64,000 nt of DNA. It comes from Amphirosellinia nigrospora. Lineage: Eukaryota; Ascomycota; Sordariomycetes; Xylariales; Xylariaceae. This document shows, in pieces, positions 13,529 through 24,947 of the stretch; the stretch's first letter is position 1; each line of letters opens with the position of its first letter. The position numbers were made by a program, and so were the translations under genes. Under the pieces are notes generated by a model that was not told the origin of the DNA, did no database searches, and worked only from the letters and a program-made list of their open reading frames with translations. The stretch is taken from contig SCHM01000001.1 in the NCBI GenBank assembly GCA_004123355.1, positions 5,510,001 through 5,574,000 of the forward strand, written 5' to 3'.

Positions 13529-15620
13529 ATGGACGACTACCTATTCGACACCCAAGTCGCAAACTGTAAGGTTGTTCTGGAGAAGACAAACTATTTGGAA
13601 ATATTCAACTACTCGGTATGTGGGATGCGAATGACTACCCTGTGATGGCTCTTTTATCCAAATGGCATCTCTCACTGCTATACCGAGATCCACTGTAGCT
13701 GCTTCTAACGTGCAGATAGGACCATCGTTCAATGTCAGAGAGGAGCATCCGCTGACTTCAGACGAATTTGACAATTTTCTTGAGCGTCGCGTAAGTTTAT
13801 TCCTTCTAGTTTTCTAGTTGTGAGCATGCTCTACTTGGGGGCCTTGCGCGGGGTAGTTCAGGGATTTGGTGATTATTGATATTGACGGACGATCCTTGAT
13901 GGATCTTTGAAAATTGCACTGATGAGCCCAATAAAAGATGTTATAGTACTGACAAGTATCTAATATCCGAAACTGACATAATGATTATACATTAGGGAGC
14001 TTTGCGCCGCCACGGTTAAGAAATGGCGTTCAATTGTTAGATGGAATCCGGCTGATGTAAGGGAGGCCTCCAATCTGCCATCATGGCTTCATTGACTGAC
14101 GATAGAGCAGAGTCCAGAAGAATGCGGAGAACAATGATACTTTTTCTTCCAACTTCATCTCACTCACGCACGACCAATACAAATCCATGGTCAGAAAGTT
14201 GCATTTGCCGTTCCGAGCAATCGAAGGTATTAGCCTTGTTGGACCTGCTTTTTGGTGCGAGTATGACCAAGACGAAGATGATCTTCATCTACGTATGATA
14301 CCCCTTCCTTTGATAGTATCGAATTATGAGGGCTGTTCCTTGCACGCCGAGCTTCAGTTTGATACCATTGTCTAACTATTCAATAGAGATCATCTTTCGG
14401 AAATCCGACGTGCGGAAGAAGGGTAAAACCCGAGGTTGGGAGATTATGTTATCCTATTCATTTAATACGGCGATCACGACTGGTTTTGTAAAAGGCACCG
14501 AGTCCTCCGACATTAAAGATGCACTCGTTACCTGAATTCGTGTTCGAGTGAAGTTGGACACCCAATGCTTCTTCCGATCACTATACTTGCACTCGATCTA
14601 TCGGAAAAGGTTGACAGGCGCCAACGAGATGCGCGTGACTGGCTGAGGCGCCTTGAGAATGCCATAACCTTGCGCAAAGAGATTCACGAGAAAGAGGAGT
14701 ATACGGATTTCGACGTTGATGGAATCAACCGAGATCTTGTTGAGTGTCATTCTCAAGTGCTGTGGAAGCGCCCGCAAGCTTACCAAGAGATCATCAAAGA
14801 TATGAAGGCAGCCATGTATAAGTTCAAGGACTGCGTGCACGGGGACAAGAATACCAAGAAGATGAAAGCTCTACAGGGTAGCATGACATCGCGGTTGGAG
14901 TTTTATCGCGTAAAAATGACTGGCCAAGAACACTACATCCATACGACGCTAGAAAGATTGAACATTCAACGCCAAGCCGTACGTCATTATGAATCGCGTA
15001 TGGCAGACGTTGAGACTGACGTTTGATAATCTTTAGTTGTATAACATCATAACACAGAAAGAGTCGAAACTCAACCTCGAGATGGCTGCACAACAACGAC
15101 GGTTAGCGCATGCGAGCAAGCGTGACAGCACAGCCATGAAGACGCTATCCTCCTCGGCGCGATCTTTCTCCCTGGAACCTTCTTATCATCTGTATTCAGC
15201 ATGACTTTCTTCAATTTTAAAGTCGGTAAGTCACAAGTCTAGTTAAACCACGGTCTCCCCACCCACTGTAAAGTTTGGACTTAGAAGCTCATCATGTTTG
15301 TCTTTCTACCAGCGGATAACTCCGAGGTTTCCCAGGAGCTATGGATCTACTTCGTCATCACGATCCCTCTGACTATAGCGATCGTCGGCGCGTGGTGGGC
15401 CCTAGACCGTCGACGCGAGAAGAGATACGCCGCTGAGGATATCGATATCGAGCAGGGGATTGAGCGCATGGAAACCGAGATCCTCGCCGTCATGCGCAAG
15501 AAGACCATGAATAAGGCCAGCACCTGGGGCTCCGGTAATAATGCTACTAAGAGCCCGACGTTGTCGTCGAAATCACACCACCACCACCATAACCTTTTCC
15601 ATTCGGAAAAGTATAGCTAG
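13529..15620 (+). CDS. Fungal CorA-like two-TM membrane protein, frame-broken
   Basis: Member of the large fungal CorA-like family, related to Mg2+ transporters (PF01544) but of unproved transport activity. Start at 13529 (MDDYLFDTQVANCK). Clear introns: 13616-13715, 13791-13995, 14293-14386, 14979-15036 and 15226-15312. The middle part includes FRAIEGISLVGPAFWCEY, then a long charged helical region (DRRQRDARDWLRRLENA ... TLERLNIQRQ). The end reads KRDSTAMKTL, a first TM after a reading-frame break (IFLPGTFLSSVFSMTFFNF) and a second TM (IYFVITIPLTIAIVGAWWAL), then a charged tail with five consecutive His. The CorA GMN motif is absent. Frame breaks lie near 13996, 14090, 14114, 14529 (premature TGA) and 15150. 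The open frame at 15294-15620 is this gene's last exon, not a separate gene. About 480 residues after correction. Confidence 0.8.
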
Positions 15621-16036
15621 GTCAAAGCTTGCTTCTTCGATCAACTGTCAAGAGCATAGAGTTATAGCGCCACTCGATGACTCGATGGGTAGGAATGAGG
15701 CATGCGACGAAATCTGTACTATGATTGTAGGCGTGGTTTGGATTTTTTTTTCTCCTTCAGTTTTTATGTGCTAAGATGGATGTTTCACGAATAACTAACG
15801 ACATGACGATTCTTACGATCACCAAAATGACCATTCATAGATGGAAGAAAATAAAAAGAATGAGGCATAGCTAGTATATAATCAAACAGACACATACCTG
15901 GGTAGCTTAATATACACCACACATCACACATGTGTTCCTGGCTATCGAGCCCCGTCGAGTTGTGACTTATTGCTATGTCCCTTCAATATGTTAGAGACAT
16001 GACTGATTGGCATCCCTACAACAAACCCCCACCCCC
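15621..16036. other. Convergent 3' intergenic spacer
   Basis: About 415 bp between two genes that end toward each other. It holds T- and A-rich stretches near 15745 and 15850 that could serve 3'-end processing. No gene is seen. Confidence 0.4.
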
Positions 16037-17063
16037 TTAGTCTAAAGTTGAGCCTTCTTGTGGCAACAACTGCACTTTCTGATATGGCACACACTAGGAA
16101 GTCATATACACAATCCAACGATCGCTGCCGAAGAAGGGCTCACTACAGCCCTGCGCGTTAGTAGCCCAGATCCAAGGGGCTCCAAAGGCGCCCCGCGCCA
16201 GCGCCTCATCGACTCGTGCCTTCAGCGCGGCCTTCATCTCTGCCGTGGATGCGGCGTCCAGGATCTGTGTCACTTGTTCAGGCGTGAATAGCTTCTTGGA
16301 GGATGAAGACGGGTTAGGTTTCGAAGTAGAGGTGGGAGTGGAACTGAAGCAGTCGAGCCTGAAGCCTGGAGGAATCTCAGACAAGACCTCTGCCAGCACT
16401 GGGGGCTGTTCGGGACCTTGTGCAGCGTCCAGAAGGCGTGGAATAAGTACGCGAAAGCGGTCGTGTAGATCTCTTCTGGGAAAGCAGATTTGATGTGCGT
16501 CAAGGCACGCATAGGCTGCTTGCAGTTAGTCATGGTACTGGCTAGATTGTATCATGCTGTGCCTGGGCTCAACGATACGCACCAGCATAGTCTTAGCCGC
16601 CTCCATGAATCGCCCGGACTGAGATGTCCTTCAGCCCAACGCCCTCTGCGGCCCGCTTCGTGTCATATTTTGAGTATTTGGCCTGGCTGGGAGAAGCCAT
16701 GGCGGACGATTGCCTGATGGATATCGGGGTCAGAGTTATTATCAGGTCTACAACAGACAACATATGGGTTTGTTTATGTTTATATGTACCTGATCCGGCA
16801 TTGATAGCGGCTATGAGGAAAGGGTGCAGCCTTTCATCTCGTGTAAGCGGTCACAAGATTTTAAGGTTGATATTTTTATAGCACGTGATAAAACTCACTC
16901 TACTTCGATCTCATTCTGTTTCAATAGCTCCTTGTTTTGCTGCAGCTGGACGAAGGCGATGTAGCTGTAATACGACGCTGCACCCGTATTAGTCCGCATA
17001 TAACGATAAGATCTCGTATGTGCACGTACGAATGTCGAGATAGCACTCGATTTTACCTCCCAT
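16037..17063 (-). CDS. Kappa-class glutathione S-transferase / DsbA-like oxidoreductase, frame-broken
   Basis: Thioredoxin-fold enzyme of the GST kappa/2-hydroxychromene-2-carboxylate isomerase family, usually mitochondrial or peroxisomal. Start at 17063: MGGKIECYLDI, then across an intron SYYSYIAFVQLQQNKELL. Exons on the minus strand: 17063-17030, 16977-16899, 16830-16790, 16713-16583 and 16518-16037; phases match at the first three junctions. Later motifs are AINAGSGN with RPPWLLPAK, AKYSKYDTKRAAEGVGLKDI, MRALTHIKSAFPEE, KKLFTPEQVTQILDAA and the family signature RGAFGAPW followed by EPFFGSDRW. Frames break near 16683, 16610 (two positions), 16399, 16112 and 16096. With them corrected the end reads VPYQKVQLLPQ and stops at 16037; uncorrected, the last frame stops at 16094. 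About 260 residues. Confidence 0.85.
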
Positions 17064-17260
17064 GCGACAAATTCTTTTCAAAATCGAATTTCAAGCTCTC
17101 AATTGCGTGATCGCTCTCTGAAAATAAGAATGCGCCTTGCCTCGAGGAACAGCGCTTTGGATGAGAGGTATCTAGACTGAAATGATTACTGAACAGTGCC
17201 TCTTCCTTTATCCTTTGTTGCCTTCCTCGGCTCAATTAAAAGTGGACCCACTTTTGAAAC
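17064..17260 (-). promoter_or_regulatory. Upstream region of the GST-like gene, cut by element W
   Basis: About 200 bp of normal sequence between the GST-like start codon and the target duplication of retroelement W. W therefore inserted in the immediate promoter region. No defined regulatory motif was recognised. Confidence 0.4.
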
Positions 17261-17265
17261 CTTAG
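17261..17265. repeat. Target site duplication of W, left (cttag)
   Basis: The five bases cttag directly precede the TGTCAGATTCAG start of the left LTR. The right LTR is followed by cttaa (24531-24535). The single G/A difference is the type RIP creates. Confidence 0.7.
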
Positions 17266-17466
17266 TGTCAGATTCAGTAATATATATGTATTGATCTATC
17301 TGTATATTGCTGCCAAGCTCAATTAAGGCATTTCTAATACAAGGTACCTAACGGGAGCACTAGCCACTAATTAAGCCCCGGCGTACTGCTATATATATTA
17401 AATAAACAACCGGGTAATCTATCTAATAATATATAAATAAATCACTAGTTAGTACGTAATCTAATA
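17266..17466 (+). repeat. W element 5' LTR
   Basis: 201 bp matching 24333-24530. It begins TGTCAGATT and ends 'gtaatctaata', where the other copy ends 'gtaatccaaca', so the original ends were TG...CA. Shared inner blocks include 'aacgggagcactag' and 'aagctcaattaaggca'. Confidence 0.88.
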
Positions 17467-18789
17467 TACCCCTTTAAAAAAACAAATTTAGTTGCCCTTC
17501 CTAAAGTCCTTAATTAATAGGCGTATAATCTATATAAAATATAATAAACAAATCGTTTATTAACATATTATAATAATAAATACCTTATAACCTATATTTA
17601 ATATAAATATTATAAAGCTAGTTATTACTATATAACTAAATAAGTATAAATATTACGTAAGTAGTAATAGTTAATCTACTTATATAAGTACTAGCTGCTT
17701 TTTTTTTTTTTTTTCTATTTTTTAGCTATTATAGTTTTAAAACTTATAAATAAATAGTTACGCGTATTTATATACGCGTATTTTTTAAACAATAGCTAAA
17801 ATTAATACTAATTTATATATAGTTTAATTAAACAATTATAAGCTTTTAATATATATTTAAGTTATTTTTAATAATATATAATATTAAAACTATTAAGCTT
17901 AATATTAATATATATTTAATTGTTAATATATAATAAAACTTATATTATACTACTATTTTTTTATAAATATTATTTATATTTATATAATTTATTGCTAAAT
18001 AGTTTAATAGCTTATTTTTATTTTTATTTTTATCCTCGTTTTTAAGCAAGAAAATATTCCCGCTCGCTATTTTTTATTACCCCTAGCTTACCTTAGCCGG
18101 CCGATCTAAGTTATACTAAATATATAGCGCTTATAAAGTTTCGTTATTATTATTTTTTATACGTTAGTTCGCTAAGCTTTAGCTACTATTACTATAACTA
18201 TTATTTTTAAAATTATTAGTTTAATATTAAGCTCTTTTAGTATTTTATTAATTTAGCTAAGCAAATAATCTAAATAACGCTAGTCCTCGTTCTAGCTTTG
18301 CTAAAACGTTCGCTTACTATTATTATTACTATTATTACTACAGCTGCTCTTTTTACCGCTATTAGCCCGGCTTATTATTTATATAATTATAAAAATAATA
18401 CAAATTATCGCTACGCTATTCCCCGCTTTTAGCCAGAACGTTTATTAGTTTGCTATAAAACTTTATATTTTTAATACATTAAAAACGCTTTTATAAATTA
18501 TTTTAATAATAACTATATAAAATAATTAATAATAAAACGCGCTATTAATATTATATTTTTAAATATATTTATAAAAAGCTATAAATAATTTTTTATTTAA
18601 TAATTAATAGTTTATTTAATAATAGTTAGCCCTAAAAATACTAAACGGGCTTTTTACGCTTTATACAATACTTTAATTAAACGTACTACCGCTACCGCTA
18701 CCGCTCCTGCTATACGCCCCCCGCCAAGCTTATACGCTGGCTTGCCGCCCTGCATATTATAATACGCACTCTATTAAAGCTCTCCGGAG

Positions 18790-18793
<4 letters not shown>

Positions 18794-18838
<45 letters not shown>

Positions 18839-18897
18839 AGCCGGTTAAGATTAAGCTCCGGCCACTTAGGTAGCAAAATTATAGGCCTTTTAAACAG

Positions 18898-18921
<24 letters not shown>
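18794..18921. repeat. Facing A43 and T24 homopolymer tracts
   Basis: A run of 43 A, then about 61 bases of mixed sequence, then a run of 24 T. The tracts are complementary and could form a hairpin. They may be repeat-expansion products or assembly length artefacts within element W. Confidence 0.8.
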
Positions 18922-18928
<7 letters not shown>

Positions 18929-20740
18929 TATAATAGCTTTTAAAGCTTTAAATAAAAATTAATTAATTTCTTATTTATATTATAAACGCTTATAACTTAA
19001 ATCTTAATACTTAATAAATAAAAAATAAAATATAATTAATAGTTTATTCGGCTAATTTTCTGCTTATTAATTAATTTTTAATCTTTTTTAACGTAAATAA
19101 TTAACTTTATATTACTAGCTTAATAAATAGTTTAGCTAACCTTAATTATTAAAAAATATTACTTATTATTAAATAAATAAAGCTTTAATAAAGCTATTAG
19201 TAATTATTTTGCTAATAAACATATATATTATTATTAAAGTTCTATTTTTAACTTTGTAAATTAATATATAAATATTAATATATTATACTTAATATATAAA
19301 AAAGCTAATTTTTTAATAACTAGCTTTATAGTTTACTAATTATTGCATTAAATTTAAATATATATAAATATAAAATTATATTAAGCTTAATAATAAACCT
19401 ATTAATATATATAGCTTTTTTAATAGCTTAAGCTAGCGCTAATAATTCGGCCTTTATAATAAATATTATAACTATATTTTATTTATTAGCTTTTTAACTT
19501 ATAATTTTATTAAAAAGCTTTATAATATAAGCTTAAAAGTTTTTTTATTAATAATATTACAAATAATATTATTAACTACTATAAAATTATTTTTATTGCT
19601 AAATTATAATACGTAATATTATATAATATAAATAAAAATATTTTATTTATAGCTTTATAATATTTAAAAAAAATTATAATTAAACTATAATAGCTTAAAA
19701 ACAATAAACGTTATATTTAAGCGTATAATAATAACTAATATAAAATCGAACTTATTTTTTATTAATATTATTATATATTTAAAAGTAAAACTATTTTTTT
19801 ATATAAAAATAGCTTATCCGCTTTTATTAAAATAATAACGTATATTATAATGTTTATATTTTAAAGCTTAATAATCTTTTCGATATAAAAAGCTTAAAAT
19901 AATTATAGCAATTATTTTTGCTTATTTAGATTATTTTTACTTTTAAAAACTACTATAAGTTTTCGCTTTTAGTTAATTTATACCGGGATTTTAATATAAT
20001 AATTGCTATATTAATTAATTTAAAACTCTTAAAAGTATATATAACTATTATATTGTTAATATAAATAAAAATAAATACTTTACCTTTTAAAAAATAGCAA
20101 AATTTATAAAATATTAGTTTAAAACTAATTTTATTTAATAATTTTAAAAATTTTTTTTACTATAATAAAAAAAACTTTTATAAATTATAAAAAGCTTAAA
20201 TAATTTAACTATAATATTTACTTTTTTATAGCTAAAAAGTATACGTATATAAACCTTTTTAATAAGTTTTACGTTAATAAAAGCATTTATAGCATTATAT
20301 TATTTAAATTCGAAATTAAATTTAGCAATAATTACTATTAAAGTTTTAAACGATTTTTCTACTAAATATTTATATAAATATTTTTTTTATTATAGCTTAG
20401 TTTTTAATTTCCGCGTATTATTAGCTAGGCTTTATATTTATAATATTTATATTTATTAAATTTATATACGTATACCTATATACAATCGAAAACTAGCTTA
20501 TTTAAAGTTAAACTTTTAAACATTTTTTCTTAAATTTTTATTTCTTAGTAGTTTTATAAATAAATATATTTTGTTTGCTTAAAATAATCTCTTAATAAAT
20601 ACGAATCGAGCTTTTTATATTACTTTAGAAATAAAAACAAATTTTAACAATATATATACTTTTTTAAAATAATAATTTTTATAAATAAACTTTAAAATAG
20701 CTTATCGCTAGCTTAAAAAACTTTTTTTTATTTAATTTAT

Positions 20741-21020
20741 AAGCTTTTATAAAAATATTTCTTTTTTCGTTTTATCTAAAATTTCCGTTAATATTTAGTA
20801 CTTACGATCAAATAAATAATAAATAATAAACTTTTATAAAAATATCTTTTTTTTATTTCGCCTAAAACCTTTATTAGTATTTAATATTTACGATTAAAAA
20901 TAAAATAATAAGCTTTTATAAAAATATCTCCTTTTTATTTTATTTAGAGCTTTTTAATATTTAATACTTACGATTAAATAAATAATAAATCGTAAGTTTT
21001 TATAAAATATTTCTTTATAA
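20741..21020. repeat. Imperfect tandem repeat, unit about 84 bp
   Basis: Units beginning 'cttttataaaaatat' start near 20741, 20828, 20909 and 20993. Each has a T-rich middle and ends with 'tacttacgat...aaataata'. It lies inside element W. Confidence 0.7.
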
Positions 21021-24000
21021 ATTAATATTGTTTTTTTTTATATTTAATATTTAAACTTAAATATTATAATATTTAAAAGAATTTTTAGCAATTTAGCCTT
21101 TTATACTTTAATAATCGCTTTTTTATTTATAATAAATAATTTATATAATCAAGCTATATTAAAACATATAGCTTATAATTTAATAAATTAATTTAAAAAT
21201 ATAAACTTATTTTAATTTTAATATAAGCAGCTAAATTAATTATAGTTTATATTTAAATTAATAAATCTTAGTTATATTATAGCTAAGCTAAATAACGTAG
21301 CTTTTAATAATTCTAATAGTATAAATATGCTAAAAAAAAATTCTAAATTAATATATAAATAATCTTTCGGCGTATAATTTTTTAAATTATTTTTATAAGC
21401 TTATTATCGCTTAAATTAGCTTTTATTTAGTTTAATTTAATAGTTTAATAAAGTTTTTTAATAATAAATTTCTTAGTTTATTATTTTTTTATTTATAAAA
21501 AACGTTAGTTATTACTTTAGCTATATTTTAATAACTAATTTAATTAATAAGTTTTTATAATTTTTTTAGCTTATTTTTAAAAGATTATTTTTAAACTTAT
21601 CCTTATTAATTAAAAAACTTATTTTATTAAAAATAATATCCTTTATAATAATTACTTTATTTTTACGTAATAATTAAATTTAATAAGTATTAAAAGATTA
21701 ATATTTTATTAAATACTTTATTTAAGCTTTAAAATCGAGCTTTTTATATTTTTTTTTTTATATTTTATAATAATAATTATAGCGAAAACTATATACTTAT
21801 ATATTATTAAATATAAAATATTCGGGGTTTATTTAAAACTTATATAGCTTTATAAGTTATTAAAATATAAAAAACTTTTTAAAAAGCTTTTTAGCTATTA
21901 ATATAACGAAAAGTTCGGTTATATAAATATATTATAGTATAAACTATTTTAAGCTATAAAAAAGCAAAAAGTTTATATTTACTTTTTATTAAGCTCGTTT
22001 ATTATTTAATAGTAGCTTTAACTTATTTTATTTCCCTGTTAAAATCTTAAATATATAATAAAAAAATCGCGAATTTAATACTATAAATATTTTATATAAG
22101 TTTATTAGTTAAATAGTTTTATTTATAGTATTTATTAGCTCGCTATTATACTTTATTATAATTATATTATTTTTATAATAAAGCTAAATATAGTATATAT
22201 AATTTTAAAAACTGCTTATATAATATTAGCACGTTTATTATTAGCGTAATAATCCTATATATATTTTAAATATTTATTAGTAATTAATATTATTTTTTAT
22301 AGGCAATTATCCTTTATATTAAGGTTGTTAAATTTGTAAAAATTAATTACTAGCTAAGTATTAGTTTTAAAAACTTTAAATCGAGCTTTTTATTATTTTC
22401 TAGTAAGCTTTTATAAAACTATAGTTAATATACCCTATAGTTTTAATCTTGTTATTTTTTCGAAAAATAATCGTTATTTTTTTAGTATATATTAATAATT
22501 ATTTTAATAGTTTAAGACTTATATATTTTAAACGTTAATACTACTTATATATATTAGCCTATAACTAAAAACGCCTTATATAAAAGTTTAAAAAATTCTT
22601 TCGAGTATAAAAAGCGTGCTTTATTAAACGTACTAAAAATGCTTTATAATAAATTATCTATATATTTAGGTTAATAAGTATAAAGCTTTTTTATTAATAT
22701 TTTAAAAAATCTAAATTAAGTTTATTTTTTAATAAATGCTTTTACGATTAAAAACTTATAAAAAATAAAGTTAATAGCTATTAAAATAAAAAACTATATT
22801 ATAAAGCCTATAAACTATAAATTTTTTAGTCCTTATACTTTAATATTAATTTTTTATAGCTATATATTTTAATCGCGCTATCGCTAGCTAGTATTATATT
22901 TTCTAGGTTAATATCTTTAAAGTTTAAAAAACCTACTTAGTTAAAAATATATATATTAAATCTAGAGTTTATTATAGCGTAATTATATAATATATATAAT
23001 TTAGCAAGCTTTTTATTAATTAAAAAAGCTTATAATATATTTATTAATAGCCGTATAAATTAATTTTTGTATTAATTTATAAATTAATTGTTAAATTTAA
23101 CGCGTTTTTTTTTTTAGTTTTTAGTACGTTTTATTACTTTTTAACGCTATTTTTAATAATTATTTATATATAATAATACGTTTAAAATAAATACTAGTTT
23201 TAAAATTTTAAAATAAAGCTTTAAAAAAACAAACTAATAGCTTATAATTAAATATTTTTTATAATAAACTATATAGTCCGTTATATTAAGGTTTTTTTCT
23301 TTAGCTTTAGTTCGTATATTTGTTTTAAAGCGCTTTATAAAAATACTTAAAAATTCTTTCTAAAATTATTATATTAGCTATTTAGTTAATTTAAGCTATT
23401 CGGAAATATATTTTTCGTTTTTAATAAATCCGCTTAAATTAATCTTTATTAAAATAAACCAAATAATTTTTATGTTCTTTTTGCTTACTAGTTTTATAAA
23501 TAATAAAAGCTTTTTTTTTAATAATCTTTATAAATATTTATATTATATTTAATATAAAAGCTTTATATTAAAGCTTAATAGCTATTATTTAATAATTTAA
23601 AATATTATTTAAAATTTTACTATTATAAATTTTTTTAATAATATAGCTTAAAATAAATTAATATTATATAAATTTTTTAAATTAACTATAAGCTTAAATA
23701 ATTTAATAATATTTAATTTTTAATATTATTTTAATAATTTTATTTAGTTATTTATTAGTTTATTTAGCGAAGTTTTTAATAAGTTTTTTTATAAAATTAA
23801 TAAACGCTTTATATTCGCTATAATATTTATACTTAAAAACTCGGCTTATTATTTCGTTAAGCTTTTTTAAATTATTGTATTAATTAAAAGTTTAATAAGC
23901 TCTTATATAAATTAACTTATAGTTCGAATTTACTATTTTTTATATTTATTTAAAAAGCTTAATAATTTTATTTTAATATAATATATTTTAAAGCAATATT

Positions 24001-24332
24001 ATAGTATTATTAAATATTAGTATATAAAATTTGTCCGTTTATATTAAATCTATTAGTATAACGATCGCTAAATTAATATTCGTAAATATAAAAAAGTTAA
24101 ATATGTTCGGTATGTTTAGTTTCGCAAGCTAAAGAAATCGTGTTTTTTTTAGTTATAAGTATTCCTAAAAATCTTTTAAAATTATAAACGCTATAAAATC
24201 TTATTTTATAGTAAAAAATCTTCTAGCGAATTAAAAATCGCAGCAATTAATATAAAATATAATAATCTTTTAGTATATATTTTTATAGCTCTATTTCTTA
24301 ATAAATATAAAGATTATAATAAAACTTTTAAT

Positions 24333-24530
24333 TATTAGATTTAATATATATATATATTAATCTATTTATATATTGCTACTAAGCTCAATTAAGGCATTTT
24401 TAATATAAAATACCTAACGGGAGCACTAGCTACTAGTTAAGCCCGGCGCACTACTACATATATTAAATAAGCAACTGGGTAATCTATCTAGTAATAATAG
24501 GTAGATCACTAGTTGGTGCGTAATCCAACA
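24333..24530 (+). repeat. W element 3' LTR
   Basis: 198 bp copy of 17266-17466. It begins 'tattagatt' (from TGTTAGATT by G-to-A) and ends 'ccaaca', followed by cttaa. The second half has kept normal GC while the first is mutated. Confidence 0.88.
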
Positions 24531-24535
24531 CTTAA

Positions 24536-24737
24536 GGTCTATCTATATCTTATGTCTTTAGGCAAAGTCAAGAAATAGGCTATCGCTATTTATAAGGCTT
24601 TGTTTTAAATATCAAGAAACTCGTGGTATTATATTGGATTATTAATAACAATAATATGAGACTCTACCGCGATAATCAGCTGTCCTAATATGAGTCCAAA
24701 AGTCCAAAATCAAATCCGGAACATATATAGGTACTTA
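24536..24737. other. Unique spacer between elements W and Z
   Basis: About 200 bp of moderately AT-rich, apparently single-copy host sequence caught between two retroelement insertions. No gene was seen. The Z target duplication candidate (actta) is at its right end. Confidence 0.5.
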
Positions 24738-24947
24738 TGTGGCTCCAGGGTGGCGACTGGCAGAGCCCTGGCGGGCACTGCAAGCCAGCCCCACCCCACA
24801 GCTATAAATATTTAACTTATTACAAAAACTAGACTTAGCCCTTTATTTAATTAACTAACCTAGTATATTAAAACCTAATTTATATAGCCTGAACCGTAAT
24901 AATAAAAGCCCTATAAATTATTTAATATAAGTTGCTAAGCACGTATA
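24738..24947 (+). repeat. Z element 5' LTR (copy B)
   Basis: 210 bp starting TGTGGCTCCAGGGTGG and ending 'gcacgtata'. Direct copy at 53970-54176 and inverted copy at 6558-6765. Its first 80 bases are unmutated; the rest carries C-to-T changes relative to the 54.1 kb copy, which ends 'gcacgcaca'. Confidence 0.88.

Larger units (their letters stand above)
17266..24530. mobile_element. LTR retrotransposon W, RIP-degraded, about 7.3 kb
   Basis: Two direct terminal repeats (17266-17466, 24333-24530) flanked by a near-identical 5-bp target duplication define a full LTR retrotransposon. The interior is extremely AT-rich with no usable ORF, so gypsy or copia class cannot be read. Inside are a less mutated pocket at about 18030-18800 with TACCGC trinucleotide repeats, a run of 43 A (18794-18836), a run of 24 T (18898-18921) and an imperfect tandem repeat at 20741-21020. 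A purine-rich stretch precedes the right LTR. Confidence 0.88.

Noticed and set aside
15294-15620. Separate small membrane protein gene
   Set aside because: It is the last exon of the CorA-like gene; the acceptor at 15312 joins it in phase to the upstream TM1 exon.
20741-21020. Possible CRISPR-like repeat array
   Set aside because: Units are adjacent imperfect tandem copies without unique spacers, and the organism is a fungus.
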